A DNA stretch of 64,000 nucleotides from Punica granatum (GCF_007655135.1 NC_045129.1:8432001-8496000), one strand, 5' to 3'. Counted from the stretch's first letter, positions 34,640 to 46,759 are shown. Made by a program: numbers and translations. The notes: generated by a model not told the origin, from the letters alone.

Positions 34640-37458
34640 ATGGCCCTCCTCGGCGACGACGGCGGCGGATACGAGCTCGCCCGGAAGCTCGAGAACCTCG
34701 GGGTGTGGCGCGCGTGGCTCGGGGACTCCAGCTACTCCGTCTTCATCCATTGCCTCTCCTCCCCCGCCGCGTGGGAGGACTTTATGCGTCCCGACGGCTC
34801 CAAGTCTAGGGCTCAGATCCATCTCCAGCTCAGGGTTCGCGCCCTCCTCTTCGACAAGGCCTCCGCGTCTCTATTCCTCCGGTTGCCTCCCGTTCCCTCC
34901 TCTGTTGCCATCTCGAAGCTCAATCCCAGCTGTATGTATGCGAGAATTGAATCAGATCGCCTTCTCTGTTCAACTCGAGAGGTCAACTTGAACTAGCATT
35001 TTAACATGTTTTTGTTGAATTATGCCCGAAAGATTTGCAGCTGCACGGGGACGATGTGTACTTCACTCTGGACACTGCCTTGCCAGACGGAGCCCAGCAG
35101 CGAGACAGCACTGCTTCGTCTAAGGTTCCGTGGGCAATTTTAGTTTCGTAGTTTCAGTTCTCATTTGTTCAATTTGTGCTGTTCATTTTTCATGAGTGAA
35201 AGTTGAGACCTATGATATAACAAGACATTAGCAGATAGTAAGATTCATTCGGACATGTTCGTATTGAGGGATAGTTCCGTTGCAGTTGCTTAGTTGCCAT
35301 AAAATATGGCTAGTTAGATCTTTTTTTTCTCTTTTCCTAATTCATTTTTTGGAACGGGGTATACAGATGCAATCCAAATCGTCTTTTGGCGTTGGATCGA
35401 GAGAGCTGGAAGATGCGTCTCATAGATTCAGGAATGAGGATCTGCCAGAGACATGGTATCATCAGTTTATGGAGAAGTATGGAGCAAGTAGGTCATATAA
35501 GTCATCAGTAGGGAGCCCAGAAACAAACCAGCGTACCCCCGATGAGATGTCTGCGTATCTTAAAGTGGCTGAAAAACATAAGAGGAAGCGTACAGTCTTT
35601 AAGGATGACCAGTACAAGGGCACTGGCAATCCCATGACCATGGTAAATCCGGTAGCAGACAGTACAAGCTCAACTGATGATGACCCATATTTTCTTCCAG
35701 AGGTGACTTTTACATGGAACTCTGTACCTGACAGTGCACTGCCAACATCGTATAGGGTGGAAGAAAAGCAAAAGGTGGATTTCGTTGGTATATTTGACAC
35801 CTTACCTCAGGTTGCGACCAAAAGTGCTGTCATGATTGAAAGACTTGGCATAAGACCGGAGTACCTCAACAGAGACCAAGGAGGGGGTTCACATCGGCCA
35901 AAGAGCATGTTAGATGGTAGCAGAAAGCATCTTGGCCAAGATCAAGCTTCAGTGTTATCTCAGAAAGTGGTAGCACGCATGTTGACTACTTTGGGTTTTG
36001 AAGGTGCATCCGAAGTCCCAATGGAAATCTTAGCTCAATTACTTACTGGTCATCTGTGTAAACTTGGTCGAATTTTGAGAGTCCTTGCGGATAGCTATAA
36101 AAAGCAGTGTTCAGCTGTCGAATTGATTAAAATGTTCCTACAGATATCTAATAACAGGTAAGATCCTTTCCACACACAGGTTGTGGCATTTGGAGCATTA
36201 ATCTTGCAAACATGTTGTTTATTTGTCATGGTCTCCACCTGGTTAGATTCACCTTCGCATAATCCAACATTTTGTCATTGAACATTGAGAGTTTGATTAC
36301 AAAAATTTATCTAAGTTTTAGGTCTTTCTAGTATATTTTGGTAGAGATCCTGCTGTGAGGATCAATGTGGTCAGGATCTTTATAATATTCCATTACAGCT
36401 TGTTGATTCCCTGAAAGAAGTTTCTCCCTGAAGTTGTTCAAATGTTCATCATTGTGAGGAAGTAACTTTGCTCAATTGCAATAGCCCTTGAATTTAGGTG
36501 TCCGGAACATGTAGACCCTCTGTTTAAATTTTTTTTGTTGATTCATTTGCTGTAATTTTTGGATCCTCTAATAATGTGTTGATTTCTATTAGCAGCAACC
36601 TTGGGGCGTTAGCTGAACTTGTCAAGGAAGGCTCAAGGAACTTTGCCCAGCCAAGCCACCAGCAAATGCACGATATACAGGCACAATTGCAGGCACAGGC
36701 ACAGACACAGCACCCAAACCCCCTTCGATTACCTCAGCAAGTAAGCATTTATTGCTTCTGTTCTGTTGGTCTTTCTAAATTTCTTCTAGCATTATCTGTG
36801 GCCCTTTTTTGCTGAAGATCAGTTGCAGTTAGCATTGGTATGCCTAGTAATTTAACAGGATCCTTTTTTCCCCTGTTTGATTCGGAAGATCCCTAGACAA
36901 TTTCATTCGCAAGTGCAGCAGATGCTCAGCTCCCATAACATGGCTTTCCAGCAACAGCAGCTAGAGATGCTTCGGCGGCGCCAGCAACAGCAGCAGGTTT
37001 CAGCTTCACGAACGGCCATGGACACGGACAAGATGAGGCCCATGGTCCAAGTGAAGGTTGAGAACCCACCTGATCTGCCAACGGACAGCAATAATGCCTT
37101 CAATCCTGTGAACTTCAGACAACATCCTCAGATGCAGTTCCGACAGCAGCAGATTGCTGCCATGGCAAATATGCACACACAACAACCTAGCAATCAGTTT
37201 AGACAAGTGGGCTCTCCTCAGATCCCTCAAATGCCTGCACAGTAAGGATCGAGAAATGGATGGCATGTCTTTATTTTTGCTTACTGCGGGGTTTAGATGA
37301 GACTGATACTTAGACATGTACTGTTATTCTTGTCCAGGAGCATGGGTCTGGTCCGAGCTCCCCCAGTGAAAGTGGAGGGCTTTCAGGAGTTGATGGGTGG
37401 GGATTCGGCCTTAAAACACGACTCTGACGAAAGCAAGCTCACTTCTCCAGGCAAATAG
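34640..37458 (+). CDS. Histone-fold, Gln-rich nuclear protein (bromodomain-associated/coactivator type)
   Basis: Six coding exons: 34640-34931, 35033-35124, 35367-36157, 36596-36740, 36889-37241, 37338-37458, all GT-AG and phase-consistent, giving 597 residues. Start MALLGDDGGGYELARKLE is the conserved N-terminus of this plant family. A basic cluster KHKRKR lies near residue 197. Residues about 321-389 (LSQKVVARMLTTLGFEGASE...LGRILRVLADSYKKQCSAVE) look like a histone fold of the bromodomain-associated type found in TFIID and SAGA subunits. After residue about 392 the protein is Gln-rich and low-complexity (FQQQQLEMLRRRQQQQQ), ending HDSDESKLTSPGK. I infer a transcription-coactivator subunit acting in the nucleus; the exact complex is not shown by sequence. 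All splice sites and the frame look intact. The upstream in-frame ATG at 34460 is less likely because conservation begins at 34640. Confidence 0.88.
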
Positions 37459-38100
37459 CTGTACGCGTATGTTGCCTCTCCGATATCTAAAAAATCTGTG
37501 CAACTATATATTAGTCTCTCCTTTCACTGTACATAGTTTGTGCCATCCGATGTGATCAGGTGGTTGATCTAAATGGTGCCTTTTTTTAAATCTGACTTGG
37601 AGTAATCATTAATGTTTGGTAGATGTATTCTGTTTTACTTGGCTGTGATAACTGCTGGCGCCGAAGCCTCAGAATTTGTCGCTGCGGAGAGACAAAACCA
37701 ATGTATATTATGATGAAGTTTGTTGTATAGTTGGAAGCAAGTTTTGCCTGAATGACGTATCGGGTGATCCTCTTTAATAAGCTGGATTCCACATTTGTGC
37801 AGCTTCAGTTGTTTTGAGTCGAATCGTTTACTCATCAATCACTCTTCCTCATGTGTTTAAAGGAGAGATCTTGTTGCCAGTCCTCGTAATCACATCTAAC
37901 TGAAATAGTATTAAACTTAAGTAATACATATTGCTCGACAGTCATAGATTCATCCTAATGGCACTAGGGGACCAAAAAAAAAAAAACGTCGTCGAGCTTA
38001 TGTGTCGGTATTTTTCTAGGTGTGTCTGGTCCATTAAACATGGTACGATCCTATCAATTGTCAAATTAATCATTAAAATGGAGTGATTTACATCACAATA
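37459..38100. other. 3' UTR and downstream flank of the histone-fold gene
   Basis: The first 300-400 bases are mixed-composition and probably transcribed 3' UTR. A run of about 14 A is at 37974-37986. No further features. Confidence 0.5.
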
Positions 38101-39600
38101 ATTTGATATTTGCATAAAATAATCATGATATCTCTCTCTCTAACTCTCCTTCTCTCTCAAACTCTCTCGAAGCCAAAGGCCACGGTCGGAAGTCCTTGTT
38201 GCTACCGGCATGTCCAGTTCCAGTTGGAGGCGCATCTGGCCCTTCCCTCCCTTCAAACCCTTTCTCTTCCCCCTTATCTCTCTCGCCTATTGGATTGACG
38301 GAGGCCTGTCGTCGACACTGCCTCCTCCCTTCTAATGGTCTGCAGAGCCGTCGATCCTTTACCTTCTCCGCATTGATCTAGCAGCAATGAACAACACCGA
38401 TTCTAACCAATCGAGCATCGATCGGGCTTCTTCCACCCGCCTATCAGTCAGAGTACTTGGATCTAGGGAGATTGACGCCAATCTACCTTGATCTGTTTGT
38501 CTGAGCAAACCCCCGACATTTGAATGACATCTTCCCATGGATTTGGGTCGGTTAATCTCCACCGGTCGGGTTAGAGGGGGCACGGTCAGGTTGCAATGGA
38601 AATGGTGATGATGGTGCCCCAATGGTCGTTAGGGCCCTCCTCCTCCTCTCGATCACCATTGGGCATTTATGGTGGTGGCTTCCCCTACCCGTCGGGCAAT
38701 CGCACCCGACCCCTCTCTAGTGACTCAGACCTTGAATGTAAGATGATGTGGTGGCTCCCCATTTTCTTCAGCAATATTGGCATGTTGCAGCGCACCCCAC
38801 GCGACTAGAAATGATGGCGGCTCAATAGAGATGACTTCCTACATCTACCCTCTATTCGAATCACTTTGCTCCTCCCCTTCAATGCCGGTTCTTATCTGCA
38901 GCTTCTCGCTGTCCCTGTGACAACATCCACGCCTTTCACACCAAAGGATTACAACATTGGCCTGAATAATCCTACCATCCGCTTACAAAAAATCAACCTT
39001 TTGTGGCGTTGCCTTTATGACAGGTCTTAACTACCCGAAAATAGTCGTTGATTTGAATCAATCAAAATAGCCTAGCTTGTTGATTTGATTGTCTAGATAG
39101 ATAATCGTTGGTGTGAATCGATCATGAAGTTAGGCTTTTTTGATAATCGATCATGAAGTTAGGCTTTTCTGATTTGATTGTTTAGGGATTAGGCTGTTTA
39201 GGACTTGGTTGATTGATTAAATCTAGAAGTTGTAAACTGTGAAAGGTTCATGCGCAGAGTACCGGTTCAAGACCCCTTTTGACTTTAATCTTTTATTTTT
39301 TCACAATAGTTGTTTTATATGGATTGCACTTGACACCACTTCTCGGCATTGACTGAGTCCGTGCATAATTTAGTTATAAGAGGTTGGGATTAGACGTATA
39401 GTATCGGGAAGGTTTTCTGTAATTGTATTTGATTTCATTGGATTTGCCCTCGTCACTTTTTTCCTTTGCAGAGATATTTGTGGATATGCTATATTGTTCT
39501 TGTGCTTGTAATATATTTCTTGAATATTTTACCTTATACTCATTTTTGTTATATCAATGGACAATCGTTGATTGCTGAACTAAAAAAAAAAAAAACTTAG
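38101..39600. other. GC-richer repeat-like block ending in poly(A)
   Basis: 38130-38180 is a CTCTCT-rich stretch; 38160-38900 is GC-rich, open in several frames on both strands and without recognisable domain. At about 39100-39180 a 36-bp direct repeat occurs (ATCGATCATGAAGTTAGGCT twice). The block ends with a run of 14 A at about 39582-39595, compatible with a retroposed sequence such as a LINE 3' end, but no reverse transcriptase was seen, so I leave the class open. Confidence 0.35.
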
Positions 39601-40212
39601 TCTTTGCTTGAAGGAATTGTCTCCCTCAAATAGAATCAGATCACTGCAATATTACCCCCCACTCTAGCGACAAGGCTGCTTTTGTATTTCGGTGTCCTCT
39701 TGCACACTGGATTGGCAGAGGTTGGATTGGTTGCCAACCTAGTGTCTTTCTCTATTCTGTCGGATTGGTCGACAGTCTTCCCCGGCCTTGCCGAATTGAT
39801 TGGCAGCCAGGTGTCTTCTCCGGCCTACTAAACTGGTCAGACAGTCCTCTTTGGCCTAGGCTCTGTGGGAACAGTTCTGTCAAGGTTCTCGATGCCTGAT
39901 TACAGCTCAAGACCCCCTGCTTTGCTTTGATGTCGATTCAAAACATCAGCATTAAAGTATTGAGTTTTACATGGAATTATGGCTTGAGAACCCTCCCCTA
40001 GTTCTATCGGAATCCATTTGTGACGGTAGAGGGTTTTAACCGGAACTTTGAAGTGTTGCTACATTGTATCTGTCATTATACTGTTTGGTGTTTCACTTTA
40101 AAATTTTCCTATGTACTATGCCAAGGGGGATCAAATTATTCTAATATTGTAATCTTCGATTTCTTGAGCATTTTATCATTTACTCTTTTCGTGTTATGAA
40201 TGAATCCTTAAT
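39601..40212. other. Spacer
   Basis: Mixed composition; GGTCGACAGTC and ATTGGCAG motifs recur at 39710-39850, suggesting a repeat fragment. No gene recognised. Confidence 0.4.
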
Positions 40213-40380
40213 GGTGCGATTGGATTCAGAGTTAAAGTAATTTTGATTTTGATTGTGGAAAAGGACAAATGAGATGTGATAATAAATTTGACTTGAGAAA
40301 CGTGTATTTTTGTTATGTAGTGTGTTGAGTTAAAGTTAAAGTTAAAGTTAAAATCAATTGTTTGGGAATCCAAATAGGGC
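40213..40380 (+). mobile_element. MITE, family B copy 1
   Basis: Starts GGTGCGATTGGATTCAGAGT and its reverse-complemented end is CCCTATTTGGATTCCCAAAC. Shares TAATTTTGATTTTGATTGTG and AGTGTGTTGAGTTAAAGTTA with the copy at 45974-46146. About 168 bp, no coding capacity. A TTAAAG tandem run sits near 40330-40352. Confidence 0.75.
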
Positions 40381-41833
40381 AGATTCACGAGCAAAAAAAA
40401 GTTGGTCCCACGACCCTCTCTATCGGGTATTCATAAACTGTTGTTACCAAGTTTAGAATGCTCTCGAATCCTCAGTGATTCTTCGATTGACAATGAACAA
40501 CGAGTCAGATCAATAATATCATGTCTATAACATTATTATGTTATGTTTGGTTCGCTGGAAAGCAATTAGGAAAGAACAAGTGAAAGTTATTAGTAGATTG
40601 AATTGAAATTTCTAATAAAATTGTGTTTGTTTGCTTGGTGGAAACACAAATAAGAAAAATATGTATTTCATTGATCGGAATGAATAGAAAATGCAATTAA
40701 ACAGAAAATTAAAAGATGAAATACCACTCCATAAAATACTAATTATAATAATATGAAATACATAAATATGCGCAATTACGATACTTGTGTTTGATTGTGA
40801 GATATCATTGAAAAATAAGAATCTCTATTATCATTGAAAAATAAAGTCCCATCGTCCATTTTCGCATCTTACTAAATAAAAATGGTGATGTCGTTTCTCC
40901 TTTGATCAACACTTACGAATTTTGGGGAATACAATGAGAATCCAATAATAATGGTTTTCCTCGTCCCAACAGGTATATTTTTCGTTTTGGCTATGTGGCT
41001 CTTTGTGTGTGTGTTTATTTATTTAATGTAAAAGAGATTTATGAATCTAACTAAAGGAGAAGAATTTTAGTGAGAATCGAACTTAAAAATACTTAATTTA
41101 TTGATAAAATCTCTATGTGACTTATTAATTTTTTTCAATCGTAAAGGAGATCTATATAGTTAATATAATAAAATAAAAATCCTCAAAAATAATAAAAAGG
41201 CACGGATAATCCTATCACAAGAACGCGCTTCACCGTATTATATTTTTTTCTCTCTACCCTAATTTGACTTCGCGAAAAATGGCAGATGCGCAAAATAAAT
41301 TAAGTGAGAGGCCCTACAAAGTAAATTCCGCTTGACCGATTTTTATCAAATAGATTTCCCGTACTTATTTTCACCATCTCTTTTTAATATGCCAATGAAC
41401 CTTAGAGAAGTGCAATAAAGGTTGAACAATAAAAGAAACATATGCATATTAATCATGTGCACCTTCTACTTCTACGATCTGCTAACTCGGAATATGATAT
41501 GATCTTAGGGTAGCCGATAAAGCTTTCAATGCCTACTGACAATTAGTAAGACCAGTTAAAAGGATAAAACAACTGAATCAATGATATGCTTAGCATTTTA
41601 TTCAATTCATATGCTTATGATTTTCAATAACTCAATGGATAATTAGCATATTCTTAGTGTTAATGTACTTATTTACTTAGATAATCGACATTGTGTAATA
41701 CTCAATATCCCGATGACCTTGTTGTCGGTACAACATCTGTCAAATTTTCTTAACTCGAGCACACATTACATCATCCAAAAGAAATTAAAAGAAAAGGTTG
41801 ATCATAACCCGATAATTAGGTTTACGCACCCTA
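40381..41833. other. AT-rich spacer downstream of UGT91 copy 1
   Basis: Two partial copies of the dispersed SINE-like repeat lie at about 41025-41140 and 41148-41235 (AGGAGATCTATATAGTTAAT, AATCCTATCACAAGAACGCG). The rest is AT-rich without features. Confidence 0.5.
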
Positions 41834-43242
41834 TCAGGTGCACCTCTTAGGTCTATTTGCTGTTAGATAATTCAGTAAATTTTCTACGTATTGATCTTGA
41901 AGTTGTGCATCCACGAATACCCCTTTCATCTCCTTCGCCTTCTCCCTGTAGATCCTTCCCTCTTCCTTCACCATCACCAGCCTGAGCGACTCGGCCACCG
42001 ACTCCCCCGTGAACGATCCGTCCCAGTCGCTCCTCGGGATCGTGTAACCGATTTCTTCTCCTCCAAAAGCCGAGCGTTCACCCCTTGATCCGCCAAGAAC
42101 GTGAGCAGTATAAGGGCCCTCTCCAAGCTCAGTGCCTCCACCACTGAGGTCCAACCGGAGTGAGTCAAGAACCCGCCGACCGAGTCGTGGGCGAGTATCC
42201 GGAGTTGAGGCACCCAACTCGTACAAACCACCCCCCTCCCCTTCACACTCTCCTCGAACCCATCCGGCAGTTCGATCTTATCCTTATCCGATGAACCTCG
42301 CCGTGTCTTGAGGACCCAGAAGAACGGCATCCCGGACTGCTCCAGTCCGAGGGCGATCTCGGTGAGCTCGAGCTGGCTCGGTTTCGCCTCGCTCCCGAAA
42401 GCCACGTAAACGACGGAGCCTCTCTTTTGCAGGTCCAGCCAGTCCTTTATCCATTGCCATGTGCCAGTCTCCTCCTCTCCGAGGTAATCCATCGGGGGGA
42501 GCTGACCGACCGGGAAGACCGGTTTCTGGTGGATCTCCTCGAGTAGCTTGAGCCACTCCGGCTCGACCTCGCAGCTGCTCCTCACGGCTAGAATGTCAGC
42601 GCTCTCCAGACCAGTCCCAAACCGATAGAAGTCGGACACTCCCGACGCATTAGCCTCAAGGACGTCGAAAATCCTCTTGATCTCAAAGTACCGAAATGCC
42701 ACGTTTGTCCGGAATGGGACCCAAGATGGAGCCACCGTGAAGTCCTCGGGTGTTTTCCGGTAGTCTCCTCCCATTATTGCCCATGTAGGGCCAACGAAGC
42801 CCAAGAAAGCCGCTATGAAAATGCTAAACGAGGCCGTCTTGATGCCCTGCTCTCTAGCTATCCGGCCTACCCAGAAAGGGGCGAAGTCGTAGAGAATCCA
42901 ATCCGGGCACGAAGACTCGAGGAACCGGGCTACGGGGTCGCAGAGCCGGTCGTATGCCTTCTTCAGGTACTGGACTTCATCATATGGCAGGTCACTGGTG
43001 GCCTCGGCATCCTCGGGCAGGTCATTTGTGGCCGGCAACGGGAACTTCACATAGTCAATTAGGTTCTCCAGTTCTGGAGGGAGCTTAGGGAGACGGTCGA
43101 TGTTCCGAGGGGTTGAAAGGAAGGAAACACGGTGACCCTTCTGGGAGATGAGCTTGGCAAGCTCCATGTACGGGATCATATGGCCAAAGGCTAGCCATGG
43201 GAACATTACTATGTGGACCTTTTCGCACTCACCGTCGGCCAT
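41834..43242 (-). pseudogene. UGT91-type glycosyltransferase, copy 1, one-base frameshift
   Basis: Single-exon UDP-sugar glycosyltransferase of plant group A (UGT91), a family that usually adds a sugar to a sugar already on a small molecule. Start chosen at MADGECEKVHIVMFPWLAFG by comparison with the two neighbours; an ATG 99 bases upstream is in frame but not conserved. Catalytic His is in FGHMIPYMEL and the partner Asp probably in ILYDFAPFW. The PSPG donor box reads WVPQLRILAHDSVGGFLTHS then GWTSVVEA and ends ADQ. The frame breaks after LLEEKK at 42052-42054, where a run of A appears one base short; the remainder (GYTIPRSDWDGSFTGESVAE to TANRPKRCT) continues in another frame to a stop at 41834-41836. 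Length 1409 nt is one less than a multiple of three. Everything upstream, including the PSPG box, is intact, so this may be a recent pseudogene or a sequencing error. Confidence 0.85.
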
Positions 43243-43287
43243 AGTTCTTCTGATGAGACAGGCGTTTTGCTCAAAGATGTGTCTCTG

Positions 43288-43293
43288 TATATA
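43288..43293 (-). promoter_or_regulatory. Possible TATA box of UGT91 copy 1
   Basis: TATATA on the minus strand in context AATATATACAG, 46-51 bases upstream of the proposed ATG. Confidence 0.4.
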
Positions 43294-43720
43294 TTGAGAG
43301 ACAAATGGGGAGACTAAAGGTGAACTTAGATGGCTTTTCAATTAGTAATCTATAGCAATAATTTATTGGATGAGTGATAAAGCAGTATAATTGAAGTTAA
43401 GAAACGAAACCACATTATAATTGAAGTTCACACCCACCACCCTACCCCGCCCCCCGCCGGATACGTACATAGTGTCACGTGTTGGATAGGCAGATGAATT
43501 AATTATATGTGCAGGATGCATTTTATGTACCTGGTTCTCTTCTTATGGTGATCATGTTTATGGTGAGTTACATCTTCCAATTTCTGTAATCATAGTAATC
43601 GAGAAAAAAGTATTACTATGATGGGGTCTGATGATATCATATAATTGTGCCAATGTAGTATATAGCGTCACAAAGAGCTAAGGGTCTCAACCAAATCCAT
43701 AGAACTTCCCGATGATTATG

Positions 43721-43951
43721 GGCCTGTTTGGTTTCCCAATATTATTTTAGAATCACAATTCTAACTTAACTCTACCCACTACAAAACAAAATAACTCATA
43801 CAAAGTCAAAGAGTGGACCCCATTTATACCACTTTTTTCCACAACAAAACAACATAACTCATACAAAGTCAAAGGGTGGACCCCATTTATACCACTCAAA
43901 ATCAAAATCAAAATCTGATTTTAAAATCCTACTATGAAACCAAACGCAACC
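43721..43951. mobile_element. MITE, family A, complete copy
   Basis: Starts GGCCTGTTTGGTTTCCCAAT; the reverse-complemented right end is GGTTGCGTTTGGTTTCATAG. TATG is present directly outside both ends (43717-43720 and 43952-43955). Inside, a unit of about 60 bp containing ACTCATACAAAGTCAAAG and GTGGACCCCATTTATACC is repeated in tandem (about 43783-43896). No coding capacity. Same family as the partial copy beside the N gap. Confidence 0.8.
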
Positions 43952-44821
43952 TATGTGTCTAATTAGCACATCAATTATTATTGGATTTATTGTTTTCTTT
44001 ATGGTTAACAGATTAAAAAATAAATTCACTGAAGGTGGCTAGAGCAACGCTGACACCTGAGTGAGATTAGTACGTTAGTGAAATGTTGTTCATAGGATCG
44101 GCCGTAAGGAATGTGTACAACTGTGGTTCATACCAAATGCTGTTGTGCAGCATACCACAAGGTTTTTTTTAATGCACTCGGATTTCGGGCCCATATTTCA
44201 CGCTAAAAAAGAGTACGTCAAGAAATGGACTTGTCCCACAAAAACTCATGTGTATTATTGTATATATGGAAAACTTCGGTTTCCAAGTGGCCCCAAGCTG
44301 AAGATGCATAAAGCTTTATGTCTTTTCATACCATAACTGATTCCATCAATGTTTGTGTGCAAGAATGCGATTTGATTCGCACCAAGTAGACTGTTTCATT
44401 GGAATATCACTTCTATTTAGAACCGTATGAATATAGCCTTTTTTTTACGAATAGATGAAAAATTTAAGGCTTTCATTGTAACAGGAAGAAACAATACTAT
44501 AGACTCTCATTAAAAGATAAAATATATGAAATGCTGCTATGATTAGGCAAAAGATATAATGCAGCTATCTATGCATGTTCACAACTCAAATATGAAAATA
44601 TCTGAGTCTAGGATTGACATATAAATATCATCATCTATGAAAATAATTAGAGGTATTGATATCAAAGTTAGTTTTAAAACAATATTGACCGTGTAAAAAA
44701 TGGTAAAATACCAATTGATCGAATCCATAACTTCCTAGTTTCATGTATGAGAGTTGACAGTGCAGAAGTACCTAGATCCGTGTCCTCAACTCTACTCTAA
44801 TTGGAATTATGTGTGTGTCTC
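43952..44821. other. Spacer between MITE and UGT709-type gene
   Basis: AT-rich; a 63-codon open frame at 44145-44336 shows no recognisable similarity. Nothing annotated. Confidence 0.5.
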
Positions 44822-46708
44822 CTATTGCTTCCCCACAGTCATCTTTCTTATGTCTTCAATCAAGCTGTCGAGATTAACCCAGGAGGACCCACCTTCTATC
44901 ACGGCTTCCCTGGCTAACCTAACCTTCTCTGCAGCTGAACTTTGCAACTCATCCCTCTTGTCCACCATCAGATCGTTGATCATCCGCTCGACTATGGTCC
45001 GATCGCACATGTCCTTCATGTCCAAACCGACCCCGAGGAACTCGCTCACGAACCTACTATTGGGATGCTGGTCCGCAAAATATGGCCAGCACAGCATCGG
45101 GACCCCGGCTGTTATGCTCTCCATCGTCGAGTTCCACCCGCTATGCGTTAGGAACCCTCCGATTGCTGGGTGGGCCAGGACCTCCTCTTGCGGAGCCCAG
45201 TCGACAATGCATCCCCTGTCCATAGTAATCGTTGATGCCTTTAGCTCCGCGACAATCTCATCTGGTTGAAAAATGAATTAGTACATTGAATTTTATGCGT
45301 AGTAAAGCTATCATGGTACCGCGGTTAAGGAAAAGATCTCACTCTGACTCTTAACGGAACCCGGCCACCCAAAGGAACCGACTTTTGCTATTAAGGAGGC
45401 CGTGCCAACATTCCATTAGCTCTTCCCCTTTCAAGACTGCTATGCTTCCGAAGCTCACGTAGACAACCGATCTCGGGGGCTGCTTGTCGAGCCACTCGAG
45501 GCAGCTCCGATCCTCTTCCAAGAGGCTGTTTAAGAAGTAACGTGATGCGGCCTTTGTGGCCAAGAGCCGGGACCTGAGGTGTGCGTTGAGGGGACCCACT
45601 GTGTAAATATTATGGCAATGGGCTTGAATGTGACCCAGGATTGGACCTTCTAAGGCATCAAAGGTGTTAATTATGAGACCTCGAGCCTTGGGGGCATCTC
45701 GGATCTGGGTCGTGCCAAAGTCTAGGAGCGAGTCAAATGGGTTAGCGACTCGCCACAGCGGAGGCAGGTCTCTGCACCTAAGGCGACCTTCCATTCCCGG
45801 AATTGTTGTTATGGTCCTGTTCAATTCTTCATTTCCTTACACAACGAAAAGCTTGAAATCAATCTACTCGTAATATTCAGTATTAGTATTGCATATAACG
45901 CCGCCTCCCTAATTCAGTGGCATTAACGGCACGTTGTGGAATTAGTCTTTAGTTGATAAAATGAGGATACTAACAGTGCATTTGGTTTCATAGTTAAAGT
46001 AACTTTGATTTTGATTGTGGAAAATGACAAATGAGATGAAATTATAAATTTGACTTTGGAAATGCGTGTTTTTATTGTTTAGTGTGTTGAGTTAAAAGTT
46101 AAAGTTAAAATTTTTGTGATTTTAACTGGAAAAATAAACGGCCCTTGGTGTTCTTACTCTTAAAAAAAGAAAAGAAAAGAGACATACCATAATTACATAT
46201 ATATACCATTACCTCGGATGGGAAGCTCCCCTGCTTCTATGAGCCGGGGGATGCAGAAATAGGTCCAGAATGCACAAGCGCCGATCGCATGGAACATGAC
46301 CACTGGAGTTCCGGTCTCTTCCCCGGCATTGATCAAGAAGTTCAAGAACCCGTCTGCTATGATGCATGTCCCCGGTACCGTCACCTCTCGTACGACATCC
46401 CTCGCAGTCAGTTTCAAGTACTCAAACATCTTTAATAGCTGCTCTTCAGTCCGGGGAAGTTCCAGCGGGAGGCCATCAGAGATCGTCTTGAAGCGGAAGG
46501 TGGGGTGGCTGGCGAAGCGGGAAGCAACATCGGAGCACTGGAGGAGGCGATGGTGGTTGTGCTCGGTGTTGACGAAGGTGGCCCTGATTTCGAGGTCGCT
46601 GGGGAGGCTGAGGATCATTAGCTCGGCGAGCTTCAGCATGGAGTTGACATGTCCCTGGGCAGGGAAGGGGAAGAAGACCACGTGCGGCGGTGGCAGGGGC
46701 GACGACAT
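44822..46708 (-). pseudogene. UGT709-type glucosyltransferase, three exons, frameshift in exon 2
   Basis: Exons 46708-46213, 45835-45343 and 45261-44822. Starts MSSPLPPPHVVFFPFPAQGH (catalytic His in AQGHVNSMLKLAEL). Exon 2 begins in NEELNRTITTIPGMEGRLRC and contains RSVVYVSFGSIAVLKG. Exon 3 carries the PSPG box WAPQEEVLAHPAIGGFLTHS, GWNSTMES, ending FADQ. This pattern matches the UGT709 family, whose best known member glucosylates 7-deoxyloganetic acid in iridoid synthesis; substrate here is unknown. In exon 2 the reading FLWV is followed by AGFR and a stop, whereas the expected VRPGSVKSQ continues in another frame: 2 (or 5) bases are missing near 45361-45368. Splice sites and both flanking frames otherwise agree, and the total would give about 477 residues. 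Confidence 0.82.
45974..46146 (+). mobile_element. MITE, family B copy 2, inside UGT709 intron 1
   Basis: Starts CAGTGCATTTGGTTTCATAG and ends AAATAAACGGCCCTTGG. Shares AGTAACTTTGATTTTGATTG and TTAGTGTGTTGAGTTAAA with copy 1 at 40213-40380. It occupies a good part of the intron between exons 1 and 2 of the UGT709-type gene. Confidence 0.75.
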
Positions 46709-46745
46709 AGCAGGCGTCAATATGATTATGATAAAGACTGTGCAT

Positions 46746-46755
46746 CTCTTATATG
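46746..46755 (-). promoter_or_regulatory. Possible TATA box of the UGT709-type gene
   Basis: CATATAAGAG on the minus strand, 38-47 bases upstream of the ATG. Confidence 0.35.
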
Positions 46756-46759
46756 TCAT

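Noticed and set aside
38110..38810. GC-rich open frames on both strands
   Set aside because: Overlapping frames on both strands with low-complexity Ser/Pro/Arg content and no domain; more likely a repeat or retroposed fragment.
41834..42226. 130-codon minus-strand frame as a separate small gene
   Set aside because: Its second part is the C-terminus of UGT91 copy 1 after the frameshift; its first part is the out-of-frame reading of the PSPG region.
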